From Terripilifer sp031921685 (GTDB lineage Bacteria; Pseudomonadota; Alphaproteobacteria; Rhizobiales; Beijerinckiaceae), in assembly GCF_031921685.1 (NCBI RefSeq), contig NZ_JAPDHU010000001.1, forward strand, positions 1,674,001 through 1,738,000: a stretch of DNA of 64,000 nt, given 5' to 3'. The notes under the pieces were generated by a model. It saw only the letters and a list, made by a program, of their open reading frames with translations, did no database searches and was not told the DNA's origin. This document shows positions 32,567-41,013 of this stretch, piece by piece. The position numbers were made by a program, and so were the translations under genes. Each line of letters begins with the position of its first letter. The stretch's first letter is position 1.

Positions 32567-33454
32567 CTACAGCCCCACTTCGCGCAAAAACGCCTTCGTC
32601 TCGCGCACGCACACGTCAGGCTTTTCCACCTGCAGCATGTGATTGGTGCCCGGCACGATCACATGGCGGATGCCGTGATGGGCGGCGGCTAGAGGCCCGA
32701 CCTTGGCGGGGGCGAGCGGGCGGGGCACGTTGGGGTCGGCGCCCAGGATCATCGTCGTGGCGCGCGGCAGCGAGGCCATCGCCGCCCAGGATTCGGTGCG
32801 CGCATTGTTGAGATAGATGCGCGCTTCATATTCGCCAGGGCAGGACAGTTCGAAACCGCCTGAGTCCGCTGGGCGCGTCGTGCCGTCGGCCATGTCGAAG
32901 GCGGCACCCTCGACCCAATCGCGGGCGAGGCGCACACTGTAGATGTCGGCCAGTTCCTCGACGCGCTCGAAACGATGCTGCCGCTTACGGGCGTTGTCGG
33001 CAAAGACATTGTCGACGCCTTGTCCATTGGCGCGTAGCGCATTGCCATCCGGCGCGATCAGCGGCGGATCGTAAAGCACGAGTGCGTCCCAAGGCGTGGC
33101 ATAGAGATGCACCGCCACGATCGCGGCGATCGACGAGACGGAATGAAACAGGCCGGCCGTCGGCCGCTTGCCGTAAGCGGTGTTGATCGCTTCCAGCACG
33201 CGGCCGTGGTCGATCGCCATGTTCTCGATCGTGTGGTGCTCCACGTCATGCAGCGGATTGCGGCCGTGGTTGCGCAGATCGTAGACGACGACCTCGTAAT
33301 CGTCGGTCAGCCGTTCCCAGAACTTGCGATAGCCGTCGATGCCAAAGCCGTTGCCGTGCGACAGCAACAGACGCGGCGCGCCGTCCTTGCGATAGCGCCG
33401 CGCCAGAATGCTGGCGCCATCGCAGGCGATCGTCAGATGTTCGGGGGCTGACAC
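32567..33454 (-). CDS. Alpha/beta hydrolase family protein
   Basis: The 295-residue alpha/beta hydrolase has the oxyanion segment LLLSHGNGFGIDGY, a nucleophile elbow reading GLFHSVSS (not the common G-x-S-x-G), an acid residue in ILGADPN and the catalytic His in PGTNHML. It is not a lipase by obvious signature; small-ester or C-C bond hydrolysis are both possible. It is a single gene on the minus strand upstream of repeat copy A. Start ATG 33454. Confidence 0.75.
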   Translation of the reverse strand: MSAPEHLTIACDGASILARRYRKDGAPRLLLSHGNGFGIDGYRKFWERLTDDYEVVVYDLRNHGRNPLHDVEHHTIENMAIDHGRVLEAINTAYGKRPTAGLFHSVSSIAAIVAVHLYATPWDALVLYDPPLIAPDGNALRANGQGVDNVFADNARKRQHRFERVEELADIYSVRLARDWVEGAAFDMADGTTRPADSGGFELSCPGEYEARIYLNNARTESWAAMASLPRATTMILGADPNVPRPLAPAKVGPLAAAHHGIRHVIVPGTNHMLQVEKPDVCVRETKAFLREVGL

Positions 33455-33478
33455 GATGGGAGCGCTTTAGTCCTTATT

Positions 33479-34048
33479 TTAGTCCTTGGCGCGCTCGACA
33501 TAGGCGCCGTCTTCCGTCTGGATGACGATGCGCGTGCCGGTCTGGATGTGCGGCGGCACCATGACGCGGGCGCCGTTGGAGAGCTTCGCCGGCTTGTAGG
33601 ACGACGAGGCGGTCTGGCCCTTCATCGCCGGTTCCGTCTCGACCACTTCGAAGGTGACGCGCTGCGGCAATTGCACGCCGACGGCGACGCCGTTGAACAT
33701 CGAGAGCATGACCTTCATGCCTTCCTGAAGATAGACGGCGCTGGAGCCGATCGTGTCTTCGGGCACGGCGATCTGTTCGAACGACGCATTGTTCATGAAG
33801 TGATAGCCGTCGCCATCGTTGTAGAGGAAGTCGAAATCCTGATCCTCGACATGGGCGCGCTCGACCTGTTCGGTGGTCTTGTAGCGATCGGTTGTCTTCA
33901 CGCCGTCGGAGAGGCGCCGCATGTCGATCTGGGTGGTCGGCGTGCCTTTGCCCGGATGGAAGCTTTCGGCCGACAACACGACATACAACTGTCCGTCCTC
34001 GCGCTCGATGATGTTGCCTTTGCGAATGGAACTGGCGATGACTCTCAC
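33479..34048 (-). CDS. efp: Translation elongation factor P
   Basis: The 189-residue EF-P eases ribosome stalling at polyproline stretches. The N-terminal domain carries the modified-lysine loop HPGKGTP (Lys about 34), followed by the two OB domains ending IVIQTEDGAYVERAKD. The start is a GTG at 34048 (MRVIASSIRKGN) with AGGAAG 7 nt upstream; this gives the normal family length. Divergent from epmA, whose product lysylates this loop. Confidence 0.95.
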   Translation of the reverse strand: MRVIASSIRKGNIIEREDGQLYVVLSAESFHPGKGTPTTQIDMRRLSDGVKTTDRYKTTEQVERAHVEDQDFDFLYNDGDGYHFMNNASFEQIAVPEDTIGSSAVYLQEGMKVMLSMFNGVAVGVQLPQRVTFEVVETEPAMKGQTASSSYKPAKLSNGARVMVPPHIQTGTRIVIQTEDGAYVERAKD

Positions 34049-34071
34049 GAGGGTCTTCCTTTGATGTAACC

Positions 34072-34152
34072 GGCCAAGGCCCATGCCTTGGGCCTATGCC
34101 CTTGATGGTGCAGGCCGGAACGGCCTATGACCGGGCAGATCTCCTGCCCGGT
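34072..34152 (-). promoter_or_regulatory. Three inverted repeats in the efp-epmA intergenic region
   Basis: Three hairpin-forming repeats lie in a row: around CAAGGC-CCAT-GCCTTG (34075-34090), AGGCCG-GAA-CGGCCT (34112-34126) and ACCGGGCA/TGCCCGGT (34130-34152, 7-nt loop). They fall in the 151-bp divergent gap, mostly within a probable efp leader, and could be leader structure or operators. Confidence 0.4.
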
Positions 34153-34199
34153 GAAATCGGGCGCACAATACTCATTCAGGCGCGAATCGCTAGCCGTCC

Positions 34200-35243
34200 A
34201 TGACCAATAAACGACAGCCCCCCGCTGCCTCGCCCTGGTGGAGCCCCTCTCTCCATGCCGACCGCCGGCCCTTTCTGATGGCCCGCCAGGGGATCGTCGG
34301 CGCCTGCCGAGCGTGGTTCGCGCAGGCGGGGTTTGTCGAGGCAGAGCCCGGAATTTTGCAGATTTCGCCGGGAAATGAGGCGCATATCGCTGGCTTTGCC
34401 ACGAAAATCATCGATCCGGACGGGACAAAGCGGCCGCTTTACCTGCATTCCTCGCCGGAATTCGTCTGCAAAAAGCTGCTGGCGGCGGGCGAGGAGCGGA
34501 TTTTTGCGCTCTCGCGGGTGTTCAGGAACCATGAACGTGGCCCTTTGCACCATCCGGAATTCACCATGCTCGAATGGTATCGGGCCCGGGCGCCCTATGA
34601 CCAATTGATCGCCGACTGTCAGGGCTTGGTCGCGGCCGCGGCGCGGGCGGCGGGCACGCAGGTGCTCGTCTGGCGCGGCCAGAGCGCCGATCCGTTTGCT
34701 CCGTTCGAGCGGTTGACGGTGGCCGAGGCGTTTCAGCGCCATGCCGGGATCGACCTGCTGGCCTTGCTCGATGATCGCGACGGGCTGGCGGCCGCCGCTG
34801 CCGGAGCTGGCCTGCGGATCACGTCAGATGATTCCTGGTCGGACGTCTTCAGTAAGGTAATTTCCGAGAAAATCGAGCCGAATCTGGGGCTTGGTCACCT
34901 GACGGTGCTCGATGAATATCCTCTGTCCGAGGCGGCCCTGGCACGGCCCAGCGCCCGCGACGGGCGCGTGGTGGAGCGGTTCGAGCTCTATGCCTGCGGT
35001 GTCGAACTGGCCAATGCCTTCGGCGAATTGACCGATGCGGCCGAGCAGCGCCGGCGTTTCGAGGCGGAAACGGCTGAGCGGCAGAGAATTTATGGCGAAA
35101 GCTACCCGCTGGACGAGGATTTTCTCGACGCACTGGCATCCATGCCGCCGGCCAGTGGCATCGCGCTCGGTTTCGAGCGGCTGGTTATGCTGGCGGCCGG
35201 CGCCCAGCGCATCGAACAGGTGATCTGGTCGCCGGTGCCATGA
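34200..35243 (+). CDS. epmA: EF-P--(R)-beta-lysine ligase EpmA
   Basis: The 347-residue lysyl-tRNA synthetase paralogue lacks the anticodon-binding domain and attaches beta-lysine to EF-P. Class II signatures: motif 2 FRNHERGPLHHPEFTMLEW and motif 3 GIALGFERLVML, with the active-site segment FELYACGVELANAFGEL. Length fits EpmA (GenX/PoxA) rather than LysRS. It is divergent from efp and lies two genes before epmB. No clear Shine-Dalgarno precedes the ATG at 34200. Confidence 0.93.
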   Translation: MTNKRQPPAASPWWSPSLHADRRPFLMARQGIVGACRAWFAQAGFVEAEPGILQISPGNEAHIAGFATKIIDPDGTKRPLYLHSSPEFVCKKLLAAGEERIFALSRVFRNHERGPLHHPEFTMLEWYRARAPYDQLIADCQGLVAAAARAAGTQVLVWRGQSADPFAPFERLTVAEAFQRHAGIDLLALLDDRDGLAAAAAGAGLRITSDDSWSDVFSKVISEKIEPNLGLGHLTVLDEYPLSEAALARPSARDGRVVERFELYACGVELANAFGELTDAAEQRRRFEAETAERQRIYGESYPLDEDFLDALASMPPASGIALGFERLVMLAAGAQRIEQVIWSPVP

Positions 35244-35244
35244 A

Positions 35245-35296
35245 GGGAACAAATGTTCCCATAACGGGAATATTTTGTTGTTCCCATTCTGGGAAC
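35245..35296 (+). promoter_or_regulatory. Inverted-repeat operator array before higBA
   Basis: Three TTCCC/GGGAA inverted repeats lie back to back within 52 bp: GGGAACA/TGTTCCC (35245-35260, perfect), TTCCC-ATAAC-GGGAA (35256-35270) and GTTCCCA/TGGGAAC (35280-35296, perfect). They end 16 bp before the higB start. HigA-type antitoxins autorepress through such sites. Confidence 0.7.
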
Positions 35297-35312
35297 GTGC
35301 TAATGCTTTTCC

Positions 35313-35609
35313 ATGCAAGTCATCGCGCTTCGCACCCTAAGGGCGTTTTGGGCCTTGCATCCTCAAGCGGAGATACCGCTGAGGGCTTGGTATGCCATCG
35401 CCAGCACCGCGCAATGGAATGCGCCCGCCGACGTCAAAACGGCTTTTGGAACCAATGTCGATTTCATCGCGGACAAGCGCATCATTTTCGACATTGGGGG
35501 AAATAAATATCGCCTAATTGTCAGGGTTTCCTACGAGTACAAACGAGTTCTGATCAAGTTCATCGGCACGCACAAAGAATACGATCAGATCAACGCGGAG
35601 ACAGTGTAA
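35313..35609 (+). CDS. higB: HigB-type toxin (mRNA interferase, RelE fold)
   Basis: The 98-residue basic protein matches the HigB toxin family of ribosome-dependent mRNA interferases: N-terminal WALHPQAEIPLRAWYAI, then KRIIFDIGGNKYRLIVRV and the C-terminal IKFIGTHKEYDQI, which holds the usual HTHxEYD-like element. Stop and next start overlap (TAATG). Codon use is more AT-rich than that of flanking genes, pointing to acquisition by transfer. It has no EF-P-related function by sequence. Confidence 0.85.
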   Translation: MQVIALRTLRAFWALHPQAEIPLRAWYAIASTAQWNAPADVKTAFGTNVDFIADKRIIFDIGGNKYRLIVRVSYEYKRVLIKFIGTHKEYDQINAETV

Positions 35610-36001
35610 TGACCGACATTCATCCTATCCGGAGCGATGATGATCTCGCGTCAGCCATCGCGGAAATCGACAGTCTGTGGGATGCCCCCGCAGGCTCTCC
35701 CGAGCGCGATCGCCTCGATGTCCTCTCTATTTTGGTCGAGGCCTATGAAAGCCGTTTCCACCCCGTGCCGGAGGCCGATCCTATCGAAATCCTCCTTTTC
35801 GCGATCGAGGATATGGGACATTCGCAAGCCGAACTTGGGGAGGTTCTAGGTTCGCGTTCGCGCGCCTCTGAAGTTCTCAATCGGAAGCGTGCGCTCAATC
35901 TCGACATGATCCGCAGAATTAGCGAAGCGTGGCACATTCCGATTGCGGCGCTCGCTAAACCATATCCCGTCCTGGCGGAAAGAGAGCTTGGGCCGGTTTG
36001 A
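35609..36001 (+). CDS. higA: HigA-type antitoxin (XRE family)
   Basis: The 130-residue protein has a C-terminal helix-turn-helix (MGHSQAELGEVLGSRSRASE, then LNRKRALNLDMIRRISEAW), the HigA pattern, with an N-terminal helical part that would wrap the toxin. It follows higB by a 1-nt overlap, the toxin-first order typical of higBA. It should repress the operon through the inverted repeats at 35245-35296. It ends 70 bp before epmB. Confidence 0.87.
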   Translation: MTDIHPIRSDDDLASAIAEIDSLWDAPAGSPERDRLDVLSILVEAYESRFHPVPEADPIEILLFAIEDMGHSQAELGEVLGSRSRASEVLNRKRALNLDMIRRISEAWHIPIAALAKPYPVLAERELGPV

Positions 36002-36071
36002 TGAATGATGGGCGCAAATGCGATTGAGCGGCGGTTTGCCCCGGCAATTCACCTCTTCTACATAGGCGACC

Positions 36072-37187
36072 ATGGACGACACATTTGGCCAAGCCTCTGG
36101 CCTTGCCCTCACCCGCACCTTGCGCAATGCCGCCGATCTTCTCGATGCCCATCTGATCGGACCGGATCGGCGCGATGCGGTCGCGCGCGTCAATGAGGTC
36201 TATTCGATCGCCATCACGCCCGATATCGCGGCGCTGATCGATCCCAATGATCCCAACGATCCGATCGCCCGCCAGTTCGTGCCCGACGCGCGCGAACTCG
36301 ACCGGCTGCCGCAGGAGCTGGACGATCCGATCGGCGATGAGGCGCATGCGCCGGTCGAGGGCATCGTGCACCGCTATCCCGACCGGGTGCTGCTGAAACT
36401 GCTGCACGCCTGCCCGGTCTATTGCCGCTTCTGTTTCCGGCGTGAAAGCGTTGGCGATGGCGGCAGCAATATTCTGTCCCCACAGGCCCTGGGGGCGGCG
36501 CTCGGCTATATCGAGGCGACGCCTGATATTTGGGAGGTGATCCTCACCGGCGGCGATCCCCTGTTTCTGTCGCCCCGGCGGCTGCGCGAGGTCATGCAGC
36601 GCCTCGGCGCCATCGCCCATGTCAAAATCATCCGCATCCACACGCGCGTGCCGGTGGCTGATCCCAGCCGCGTCGATGACGCGCTGATCGGCGCGCTGCG
36701 GGCCAGCGGCAAGACCGTCTATGTGGCCGTGCATGCCAATCATCCGCGCGAACTGTCCGAGACGGCGCGCGCCGCCTGCGCGCGGCTGGTCGAGGCTGGC
36801 ATTCCGCTGGTGAGCCAGAGCGTGCTGCTGCGGGGGGTCAACGACGGTATCGAGACGCTCTCCGCCTTGATGCGCGCCTTCGTCGAAAACCGCATCAAGC
36901 CCTATTATCTGCACCATCCCGATCTGGCGCCCGGCACGTCGCATCTGCGCGTCGACATCGCCACCGGCCAGGCTTTGATGCGCGCCCTGCGCGGCCGTGT
37001 TTCCGGGCTTTGCGTGCCCGAATATGTGCTTGATATTCCGGGCGGCCACGGCAAATCGCCGATCGGTCCGCGCTATCTCGGCGATCTGCCGGAGGGAACC
37101 CGGGACGGAGCGGTGGCGGTCGAGGACTGGCAAGAGCGGCGCCATGTCTATGTTGACGCCTCGGCAAAACCACATTCGACGGATTGA
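36072..37187 (+). CDS. epmB: EF-P lysine 2,3-aminomutase EpmB
   Basis: The 371-residue radical-SAM enzyme of the lysine 2,3-aminomutase family makes (R)-beta-lysine, the substrate of EpmA. The [4Fe-4S] motif is CPVYCRFCF; PLP and substrate segments follow (ILTGGDPLFLS, HTRVPVADPSR, KPYYLHHPDLAPGTSHLR). Short length and lack of the clostridial C-terminal extension fit EpmB. It forms a functional set with efp and epmA, split by higBA. The ATG at 36072 has only a weak ribosome binding site (ATAGGCGACC). Confidence 0.9.
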   Translation: MDDTFGQASGLALTRTLRNAADLLDAHLIGPDRRDAVARVNEVYSIAITPDIAALIDPNDPNDPIARQFVPDARELDRLPQELDDPIGDEAHAPVEGIVHRYPDRVLLKLLHACPVYCRFCFRRESVGDGGSNILSPQALGAALGYIEATPDIWEVILTGGDPLFLSPRRLREVMQRLGAIAHVKIIRIHTRVPVADPSRVDDALIGALRASGKTVYVAVHANHPRELSETARAACARLVEAGIPLVSQSVLLRGVNDGIETLSALMRAFVENRIKPYYLHHPDLAPGTSHLRVDIATGQALMRALRGRVSGLCVPEYVLDIPGGHGKSPIGPRYLGDLPEGTRDGAVAVEDWQERRHVYVDASAKPHSTD

Positions 37188-37251
37188 AAGCGTCGCGCGA
37201 GCGGAACGGGTCTTCGCTAAACTGGCGCGGCTGATTCGCGGGAGATGACAC

Positions 37252-39636
37252 TTGTCCACGAGGTTCCGGCCGCTGCTCGCCGCGGTGTGCCTTTTGTTCG
37301 CCACCTGCCTCCTGACCGCCGCTCCGGCATCGGCGCAGCAGCAGCCGACCGTCGCCCAGGCCGCCAGTGCCAAGCTTGATGCGGCGCGCGCCAAACTGAC
37401 CGTCGTCGAGAAGATGCTCGCCGGTCAGGATATCTCGGACACGGCGTTGCAGAGCCTGCGCAACGATCTCGACCCGGTAACGCAATCGGCCCAGGACACG
37501 CTGAGCGAATTGCAGCCACGGCTCGATGAAATCAAGACCCGTCTCGATCAGCTCGGTCCCAAGCCGGCGGCGGGCGCACCGCCCGAGGCCGCCGCTGTCG
37601 CCGGCGAGCGGGACGAGCAGCAGAAGCGCTTCAACGATATCGACGAGCAGGTGAAGCGCGCGCGCTTGCTGCTGGTGGAGACCGAGCAGGTCGGCAATTC
37701 GATCGTCAACCGCCGGCGTGCCACCTTCCGTCAGGCGCTCTTTCAATTGTCGTCGAGCATTCTCAGCCCGTCGCTGTGGATTTCGGCGGTGAGCGAATTG
37801 CCGCGCGATGCGCAAGCGGCCCGTTCGGTCATCGGCGATTGGCTCGACAATGCCATGACGCAATTGCGCGGCGCCAACGGCTGGTTCATGGCGCTCGTGG
37901 TCGCGGCGATCGCGCTTGGCTATGCCATCGCCAAAATAGTGGCGAACCGCATTCTGTCGCGCAAGCCGACGATCAAGGAACCGACGCGCCTGGCCAAGGC
38001 GCTGGCTGCGATCTGGGTGGCGATGGTGACGGCCGTCGTGCCGATCGTGGCGATGATGCTGCTGATCGAGGCGGCGCGCGCTTTCAACATCGTCACGCCG
38101 CGCACCGAACCGGTGGCGCAGGTGATTTTCGAAGCGGTGCGCCGCATCGCCATCACCGCCGGTGTCGTGCGTGGCTTGCTGGCGCCCAACAATGGCGATT
38201 GGCGCCTGCTCGATCTGACCGATGAAACCGTCGAGCGGTTGGCGCGGCTCGCCATCGCCGTCGCCTTCATCGTGTCCGGCCTCAAAGTCATCGAAGCCTT
38301 CAACGATCTCGTCGCCGCCAATGTGCGCGTGTCGGTGCTGTTGCGGGCCGTCGTTTCGGTGATGGTCGCCGTCCTGATGATCCGGGCACTCTATGGCGTG
38401 GCGCCGCCGCCCGATCCGGCGGACGATTGTTTCGGGCCGCCGATCGTGCCGCAGCGTGATTGGTATGCGATCTGGCGTGTCTGCGCCTGGGCCGTCATCG
38501 CCATCATTTTGGGGGCGTCGCTGATCGGCTATATCGCGCTGGCGACCTTCTTCGTCGATCAATTGATCTGGGTGACGTTCGTCGGCGCCGCCGCTTTCCT
38601 CCTGCATATTATTGCCGACGATGGTTTGGCCGGGGCTTTCCAGCCGCAGGCCGCCGTCGGACGGGCGATCATGAACAGCATCGGGTTCAAGGGCGACGGG
38701 CTGTTGCAGCTCTCCGTCGTTCTGCGCGGCCTTGTCAGCGTCATTCTGTGGATCGTCGCGGCCCTTCTCGTTCTGGCGCCGTGGGGTATCGAATCCGACG
38801 ACATGCTCGGCAGCGTGCGCGCCGCCTTCTTCGGCTTCCAGGTCGGCGATCTCACCATTTCGCTGGCGACCGTTTTCTCGGCGCTGCTGCTGTTCATCCT
38901 TGGTTTCCTGATCACGCGGGCGGTGCAGAACTGGCTCGAGGGCAGCCTGCTGCCGCACACTCATCTCGATCTCGGTCTGCGCGCATCCATCCGCACCAGC
39001 GTCGGCTATGCCGGCGTGCTGCTGTCGCTGGGCATCGCCTTTGCCCATGTCGGCATCGGCCTGGAGAAGATCGCCATCGTCGCCGGCGCGCTCTCCATCG
39101 GTATCGGTTTCGGCCTGCAATCGATCGTCAACAATTTCGTCTCCGGCCTCATTCTGTTGTGGGAGCGGGCGGTGCGGGTCGGCGACTGGATCGTCGTCGG
39201 CGACGAACAGGGCTATGTCCGGCGCATCAACGTGCGTTCGACCGAGATCGAAACCTTCGACCGCGCGACGATGATCGTGCCCAATTCCAACATGGTTTCC
39301 GGCGTGGTGAAGAACTGGGTGCGCAGCGACCGGGTGGGGCGCATCAAGATTCCGGTTGTCGTCACCATGGCGGCCGATCCTGATCAGGTGCGCGAGGTGT
39401 TGCTCGAAGCGGTGAAGGGCCAGGAGATGGTGCTGAAAACACCAGCGCCGAACGTGGTGTTCGCCTCGATGGAAAACGTGCTGAAGTTCGAACTCATCTG
39501 CTTCGTCAGCGATGTGGAGAAATCGGCGAAGGTGCGCAGCGACCTCAATTTCAGCATCCTGCGTTGCCTGCGCGACGCGAAAATCGAAATGAACGCGCCG
39601 GCACCCGCCCCCGTCGTCGTCAAGCTGAGTAACTGA
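37252..39636 (+). CDS. Large MscS-type mechanosensitive channel (DUF3772 type)
   Basis: The 794-residue inner-membrane protein has a signal peptide (APASAQ), a periplasmic coiled-coil domain to about 170 of the DUF3772 type, about ten membrane helices and a C-terminal MscS domain: pore-lining helix GALSIGIGFGLQSIVNNFVSG, then the beta domain RVGDWIVVGDEQGYVRRI and VPNSNMVSG. It would open under membrane tension in osmotic downshock. The start is TTG at 37252 with GGGAG at good spacing. Confidence 0.88.
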   Translation: MSTRFRPLLAAVCLLFATCLLTAAPASAQQQPTVAQAASAKLDAARAKLTVVEKMLAGQDISDTALQSLRNDLDPVTQSAQDTLSELQPRLDEIKTRLDQLGPKPAAGAPPEAAAVAGERDEQQKRFNDIDEQVKRARLLLVETEQVGNSIVNRRRATFRQALFQLSSSILSPSLWISAVSELPRDAQAARSVIGDWLDNAMTQLRGANGWFMALVVAAIALGYAIAKIVANRILSRKPTIKEPTRLAKALAAIWVAMVTAVVPIVAMMLLIEAARAFNIVTPRTEPVAQVIFEAVRRIAITAGVVRGLLAPNNGDWRLLDLTDETVERLARLAIAVAFIVSGLKVIEAFNDLVAANVRVSVLLRAVVSVMVAVLMIRALYGVAPPPDPADDCFGPPIVPQRDWYAIWRVCAWAVIAIILGASLIGYIALATFFVDQLIWVTFVGAAAFLLHIIADDGLAGAFQPQAAVGRAIMNSIGFKGDGLLQLSVVLRGLVSVILWIVAALLVLAPWGIESDDMLGSVRAAFFGFQVGDLTISLATVFSALLLFILGFLITRAVQNWLEGSLLPHTHLDLGLRASIRTSVGYAGVLLSLGIAFAHVGIGLEKIAIVAGALSIGIGFGLQSIVNNFVSGLILLWERAVRVGDWIVVGDEQGYVRRINVRSTEIETFDRATMIVPNSNMVSGVVKNWVRSDRVGRIKIPVVVTMAADPDQVREVLLEAVKGQEMVLKTPAPNVVFASMENVLKFELICFVSDVEKSAKVRSDLNFSILRCLRDAKIEMNAPAPAPVVVKLSN

Positions 39637-40167
39637 ATGTTAACCCTGTCTGCTCACACCGGCCGTATGACACCCTGTATTCCCTTCCTCGCCGCGCTCG
39701 GCCTGGCGGTCGCTGGCTGTGCCGAGAAGCCGGCGCCGCAATCGGCGACGCCGGCCTTCTATCGCTCGCTCGCCGAGCCCGGCGCCGCTATCGATCTGGC
39801 GGCGGCACGCGACATGATCTCGATCTATCGCACCAACAACGGTCTGCCGGTGTTGACTGTCGATCCGGCCTTGCAGCGGGCGGCACAGCAGCGGGCGCAG
39901 GAGATGGTGAAGGCGGGCGCCGCCTCGCCCGACACGCCGCAGAAACTGAAAGCCCGGCTCGCCTCGGAAGGGGTGACGGCAGGTGTCGCGGTCGAGAATG
40001 TCTCGGCTGGCTATCACACTTTGGCCGAAGCCTTTTCGGGCTGGCGCCAGTCGTCTTCGCACAATGCCAATATGCTGAACCGCTCGGCGACGCGCATGGG
40101 CATCGCCACGGCCTATGCGCCTGACAGCAAATACAAGGTCTATTGGGCGCTGGTGCTGGCGAACTGA
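39637..40167 (+). CDS. CAP-domain lipoprotein
   Basis: The 176-residue protein has a lipoprotein signal (LGLAVAGC) and a bacterial CAP/SCP domain: IYRTNNGLPVLTVDPALQRAAQ, a YHTLAEAFSGWRQSSSHNANML segment and final YWALVLAN. CAP proteins have no general known function in bacteria. Its ATG directly follows the mscS stop (TGAATG), so the two are coupled; an internal Met at 39667 is an alternative start. It is convergent with the amidotransferase gene, 12 nt apart. Confidence 0.78.
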   Translation: MLTLSAHTGRMTPCIPFLAALGLAVAGCAEKPAPQSATPAFYRSLAEPGAAIDLAAARDMISIYRTNNGLPVLTVDPALQRAAQQRAQEMVKAGAASPDTPQKLKARLASEGVTAGVAVENVSAGYHTLAEAFSGWRQSSSHNANMLNRSATRMGIATAYAPDSKYKVYWALVLAN

Positions 40168-40179
40168 GGCGCGCTCGCC

Positions 40180-40917
40180 TCAGGCGCTCAGGGCCATCGG
40201 CTGCTTCGTCGCCCAGGCGGCGAGGAAGGTGTGGGTCCATTGGGCGATGGCGCGGTCGTAGAGGAACCAGCCGTCGAAATGGTGATCGAGCGGCTGCGCG
40301 CCGGCGCACATCATCCGCTCGCCGGCCCGGGTGGTCCAACGGCAGATGGTCGAATAGCTGACCTCCGGATGGAACTGCAGGGCGACGGCGCTACCGTAGG
40401 CGAAGGCCTGGATCGGGAAGTCCTCGCCGCCGCGCGCCAGGAGCCTGGCGCCCTTGGGCAGGTCGAAGCCTTCGCGGTGCCACTGATAGACCGTGCGCGG
40501 GCAAGGCATCGGGCAAAGCTTGTCGCCCTCTGGCGTCGGGTCGATCGGGTAGTAGCCGATCTCGGCGCGGCCCTGCGGATGCGGGCCGACGCGCTCGCCG
40601 AGATGCCGGGCGATGAGCTGGGCGCCGAGGCAGATGCCGAGCAGGGGTTTCTCTTCCTTCAGCGCGAGGCCGACGAAATCGGTCTCCCGACGGATATAGT
40701 CGAAATCGTCGTTGGCGCTCATCGGGCCGCCGAAGATCACCACGCCGGCATAGCCGGCTAGGGTGGTGGGCAGCGGGTCGCCACAGCTCGGGCGGCGCTC
40801 GTCGAGAAGGTAGCCTTGATTCTGCAAAATCCGGCCGACCCGCGCAGCCGAGGACGATTCCTGGTGCAGGATGACGAGAATTGTGCCGGAAGGAGAATCA
40901 AGGACGGGCAGATACAT
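40180..40917 (-). CDS. Class I glutamine amidotransferase-like protein
   Basis: The 245-residue protein has the GATase-1 fold with nucleophile Cys in LLGICLGAQLIARHLG, the HPE element in LQFHPEVSYS, and FGGPMSAND near the N-terminus. It is a stand-alone domain like those annotated GMP synthase-related, not fused to a synthetase; its partner or amine acceptor is unknown. The chosen ATG (40917) starts the fold directly; an upstream start at 40959 adds 14 unsupported residues. Confidence 0.82.
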   Translation of the reverse strand: MYLPVLDSPSGTILVILHQESSSAARVGRILQNQGYLLDERRPSCGDPLPTTLAGYAGVVIFGGPMSANDDFDYIRRETDFVGLALKEEKPLLGICLGAQLIARHLGERVGPHPQGRAEIGYYPIDPTPEGDKLCPMPCPRTVYQWHREGFDLPKGARLLARGGEDFPIQAFAYGSAVALQFHPEVSYSTICRWTTRAGERMMCAGAQPLDHHFDGWFLYDRAIAQWTHTFLAAWATKQPMALSA

Positions 40918-41013
40918 GATCGTGCTGTTCTCGTGGCTGTCGAATCCGAAATCAAGCAAACATCGTGCCGCAGTCGGATAGACAGCTATCGTGGCGAGAA
41001 CCCGGCAGCGAAT

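Noticed and set aside
36895..39120. 741-codon open frame on the minus strand
   Set aside because: It lies antisense to epmB and the MscS gene, has Arg/Asp/His-rich composition typical of the reverse of GC-rich codons, and no domain; the plus-strand genes are clear.
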